A stretch of DNA of 19,178 nucleotides from Comamonas sp. (GTDB taxonomy: Bacteria; Pseudomonadota; Gammaproteobacteria; Burkholderiales; Burkholderiaceae_C). Position numbers and translations under genes: made by a program. Shown here in pieces: positions 17,525 through 19,178 of the stretch (the first letter of the stretch is position 1; each line of letters opens with the position of its first letter). Below the pieces are notes generated by a model. That model ran no database searches, was not told the origin of the DNA, and worked only from the letters and a program-made list of their open reading frames with translations. The stretch covers positions 1 through 19,178 of the forward strand of contig JAHAYB010000206.1 of the NCBI GenBank assembly GCA_018384835.1, written 5' to 3'.

Positions 17525-18304
17525 ATGATGCCCGCCATGATGCCGCCCCCAATTCCGCCAATTCCGCCAACTCCACCGCTTCCCCCGCCAGCCCGCGCAG
17601 AGCTGCTCTCACCCGTTCTGATTGTTGAAGATGAGCCGCTATTGCAACAGCGCCTGCGTGCCGTGCTGCACCAGCTTGGCTATACCGACGAGGCGCTGGT
17701 GTTTGCCGCCACGCTGGCCGAGGCGCATGCCCGCCTGGCGCAGCTGGAAGTGGCACTGGCGCTGGTGGATTTGGTGCTGCCCGATGGCAGTGGGCTAACG
17801 CTGATTGCCCAACTGCGGGCGCAATACCCCAGCCTGGGCATTCTGGTGGTGTCGGCCTGGAGTTCGGAAGAGTCCATCCTCAGCGCCTTGCGGGCGGGGG
17901 CTACGGGCTATGTGCTCAAAGAGCGCGATGACATTGAAGTGTGCATGTCCATTCGCAATGTGCTGCGCGGCGGTGCGCCCATTGACCCCTTTATTGCCCG
18001 GCGCATTCTGGAGTTGCTGCCACTGGCGCACAGCACAACGCAAGCAGAGCAGGCCGCTTTAGCCCCTGAGCCTGTAAATACGGCAAATGCCGAAGCGGCC
18101 AAGCTGGAGCAGGCGCTCAGTGTGCGCGAGCACCAAATCCTGCGCTTGGTGGCCGATGGGTTAACCAACCGGGAAATTGCCGAGCAGCTATTCCTATCGC
18201 GCTACACGGTAGAGAGCCATATCAAACACATCTACCGCAAGCTGGCCGTGTCTTCACGCACCATGGCGGTGCGCACCGCCCGCGCCTGGGGGATGCTGGG
18301 GTGA
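17525..18304 (+). CDS. LuxR/NarL-type response regulator
   Basis: The product is a two-domain DNA-binding response regulator of up to 259 residues. The receiver domain has the acidic pair Glu35-Asp36 (VLIVEDEP), phospho-acceptor Asp82 (ALVDLVLPDGSG), Ser110 and Lys132 (GYVLKERDD). After an Ala/Glu linker (about 170-196), the LuxR helix-turn-helix occupies 197-258 (LSVREHQILRLVADGLTNREIAEQLFLSRYTVESHIKHIY, in two adjoining parts, with recognition helix near 224-235). The first 23 residues are unusual, with 13 prolines in PPI/PPT/PPL units. ATG 17525 has no clear ribosome binding site, and starts at 17528, 17537 or 17540 are equally possible. The stop overlaps the start of the next gene, a sensor protein, so the two form a translationally coupled two-component pair. 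Target genes are not readable from the sequence. Confidence 0.9.
   Translation: MMPAMMPPPIPPIPPTPPLPPPARAELLSPVLIVEDEPLLQQRLRAVLHQLGYTDEALVFAATLAEAHARLAQLEVALALVDLVLPDGSGLTLIAQLRAQYPSLGILVVSAWSSEESILSALRAGATGYVLKERDDIEVCMSIRNVLRGGAPIDPFIARRILELLPLAHSTTQAEQAALAPEPVNTANAEAAKLEQALSVREHQILRLVADGLTNREIAEQLFLSRYTVESHIKHIYRKLAVSSRTMAVRTARAWGMLG
17546..17590 (+). repeat. 9-base tandem repeat encoding a Pro-Pro-X run
   Basis: Five 9-base units in frame encode PPI, PPI, PPT, PPL and PPP. The first three are nearly identical in DNA (CCCCCAATT, CCGCCAATT, CCGCCAACT). They lie before the receiver domain of the response regulator. Confidence 0.75.
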
Positions 18305-19178
18305 GGTGCTGGCAGCGCTGGCAGCTCCGGTTGATGCTGTGTTGCTGGCTCTGGCTGCTGTCTGTGGCATCTGTGGCGCAGGCCATGGCGGCGGCTGACC
18401 CGGATAGTTGCACGCCGCAAGTACTAGCCGTGCAGGCTGCGCCGGTGCTCGATGGCAGCGACGGCAGCATTCACCCTGCCCAGGGGTGGGAGCCGGTCAC
18501 GCTACCCGACATCTGGCGGCAGCGCTGGCCGGAGCACGATGGCACGGTGTGGTATCGCCTGGATTGGCAGCGCGCAGACTGCCCGGCAAACGCAGAGCTG
18601 GCCTTGCGGCTGGATGGCATCAGCATGGCCGGTGCGGTCTATAGCAATGAGGCGCTGCTGTGGCGCGACCAGTCCCTGACCGAGCCGCTGTCCATGGGCT
18701 GGAATATGCCGCGCTGGTGGCCACTGCCCGAATGGGCTTTGCACGCGGATACCCAAGCAACCAACACCATCTGGGTACGGGTACAAGGCATGGCTGCCTT
18801 CACCCCTGGCCTGGGGCGAATGCAGGTGGGTACGGTAGCCCAGGTGCGCCAAGCCTATGCGCAGAGCCTGTGGAAGCAGCGCAGCGTGTACTACATCACC
18901 CTGGGCATGTCTGCGGCGATGGGCTGTATCTTTCTGGTGGTCTGGAGTTTGATGCGTTCAGAACATGCCTTTGGCTGGTACGCCATGATGGTGCTGTGCT
19001 GGGTGCTCTACCTTTGCACCATGTTGGCCACCGAATCCTGGCTGCTGGGCGGTGTGCTGATGCACTCGCGCATCAACAATGTGGCCTTTGTGCTCTACGT
19101 GCTGGGCTTTTGCCTGTTTACCTGGCGCTTTGGCGGGCAGCGGCTGCCGCGTGTGGAGCGGGCGCTGTGGCTGCTGGT
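18301..19178 (+). CDS. N-terminal part of a 7TM-DISM-type sensor, probably a histidine kinase
   Basis: A frame opens at GTG 18301, overlapping the response regulator stop as GTGA, and stays open for 292 codons to the window edge. It starts with a signal peptide (residues 1-31, hydrophobic LMLCCWLWLLSVASVAQA). A periplasmic beta-rich domain follows (about 35-190), with TVWYRLDW and LALRLDGISMAGAVYSNEAL, as in 7TMR-DISM extracellular domains. Hydrophobic segments at about 197-217, 224-244 and 259-275 begin a multi-pass membrane region. The kinase domain would lie beyond the edge, so the kinase call is inferred from the coupled response regulator and the 7TM-DISM architecture. A GGGGGA run a few bases before the start could serve as ribosome binding site. 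Ligand unknown. Confidence 0.82.
   Translation, partial: MRCWQRWQLRLMLCCWLWLLSVASVAQAMAAADPDSCTPQVLAVQAAPVLDGSDGSIHPAQGWEPVTLPDIWRQRWPEHDGTVWYRLDWQRADCPANAELALRLDGISMAGAVYSNEALLWRDQSLTEPLSMGWNMPRWWPLPEWALHADTQATNTIWVRVQGMAAFTPGLGRMQVGTVAQVRQAYAQSLWKQRSVYYITLGMSAAMGCIFLVVWSLMRSEHAFGWYAMMVLCWVLYLCTMLATESWLLGGVLMHSRINNVAFVLYVLGFCLFTWRFGGQRLPRVERALWLL

Overview
The window looks like the chromosome of a betaproteobacterium, most likely order Burkholderiales and probably family Comamonadaceae. This rests on the gene content and order (glyA-nrdR; tig-clpP-clpX-lon followed by tRNA-Gly, tRNA-Gly, tRNA-Cys; a long alanine-rich DUF349 protein; an E. coli-type argG), on GC-rich coding sequence, and on tRNA genes with encoded CCA ends. 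Genus cannot be fixed from sequence alone.

Layout from left to right. Bases 1-300 are AT-rich (about 38% GC by hand count) and hold the 3' end of an unrecognised gene on the plus strand that converges on nrdR. Next, on the minus strand, are glyA (serine hydroxymethyltransferase), nrdR (repressor of ribonucleotide reductase genes) and a membrane-anchored SLT-type lytic transglycosylase. An AT-richer gap of about 690 bases (3245-3935) contains no convincing gene. A plus-strand group follows with short gaps: a 910-residue DUF349 protein, a small secreted protein and argG (argininosuccinate synthase). Then comes the proteostasis block: trigger factor (broken by a one-base frameshift in this sequence), ClpP, ClpX and Lon. 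Lon is followed by a strong inverted repeat, two identical tRNA-Gly(GCC) genes, one tRNA-Cys(GCA) gene and a rho-independent terminator. On the minus strand lie an FMN-dependent L-lactate dehydrogenase (lldD type) and a small secreted protein. The right edge carries a plus-strand two-component pair: a LuxR-type response regulator and, overlapping its stop codon by four bases, the start of a 7TM-DISM-type sensor protein that runs off the window.

Functionally this is mostly housekeeping. Trigger factor catches nascent chains, ClpXP and Lon degrade misfolded or regulatory proteins, GlyA and NrdR belong to one-carbon and deoxynucleotide supply, and ArgG to arginine synthesis. I see no CRISPR array, prophage, insertion sequence or clear defence or secretion system. 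The points most worth a second look are the tig frameshift, the recurrence of 9-base tandem repeats at four unrelated places (glyA 3' end, a signal peptide core, the Lon tail, the response regulator N terminus), the long C-terminal tails on ClpX and Lon, the hairpin-rich glyA leader, and the AT-rich gene at the left edge.
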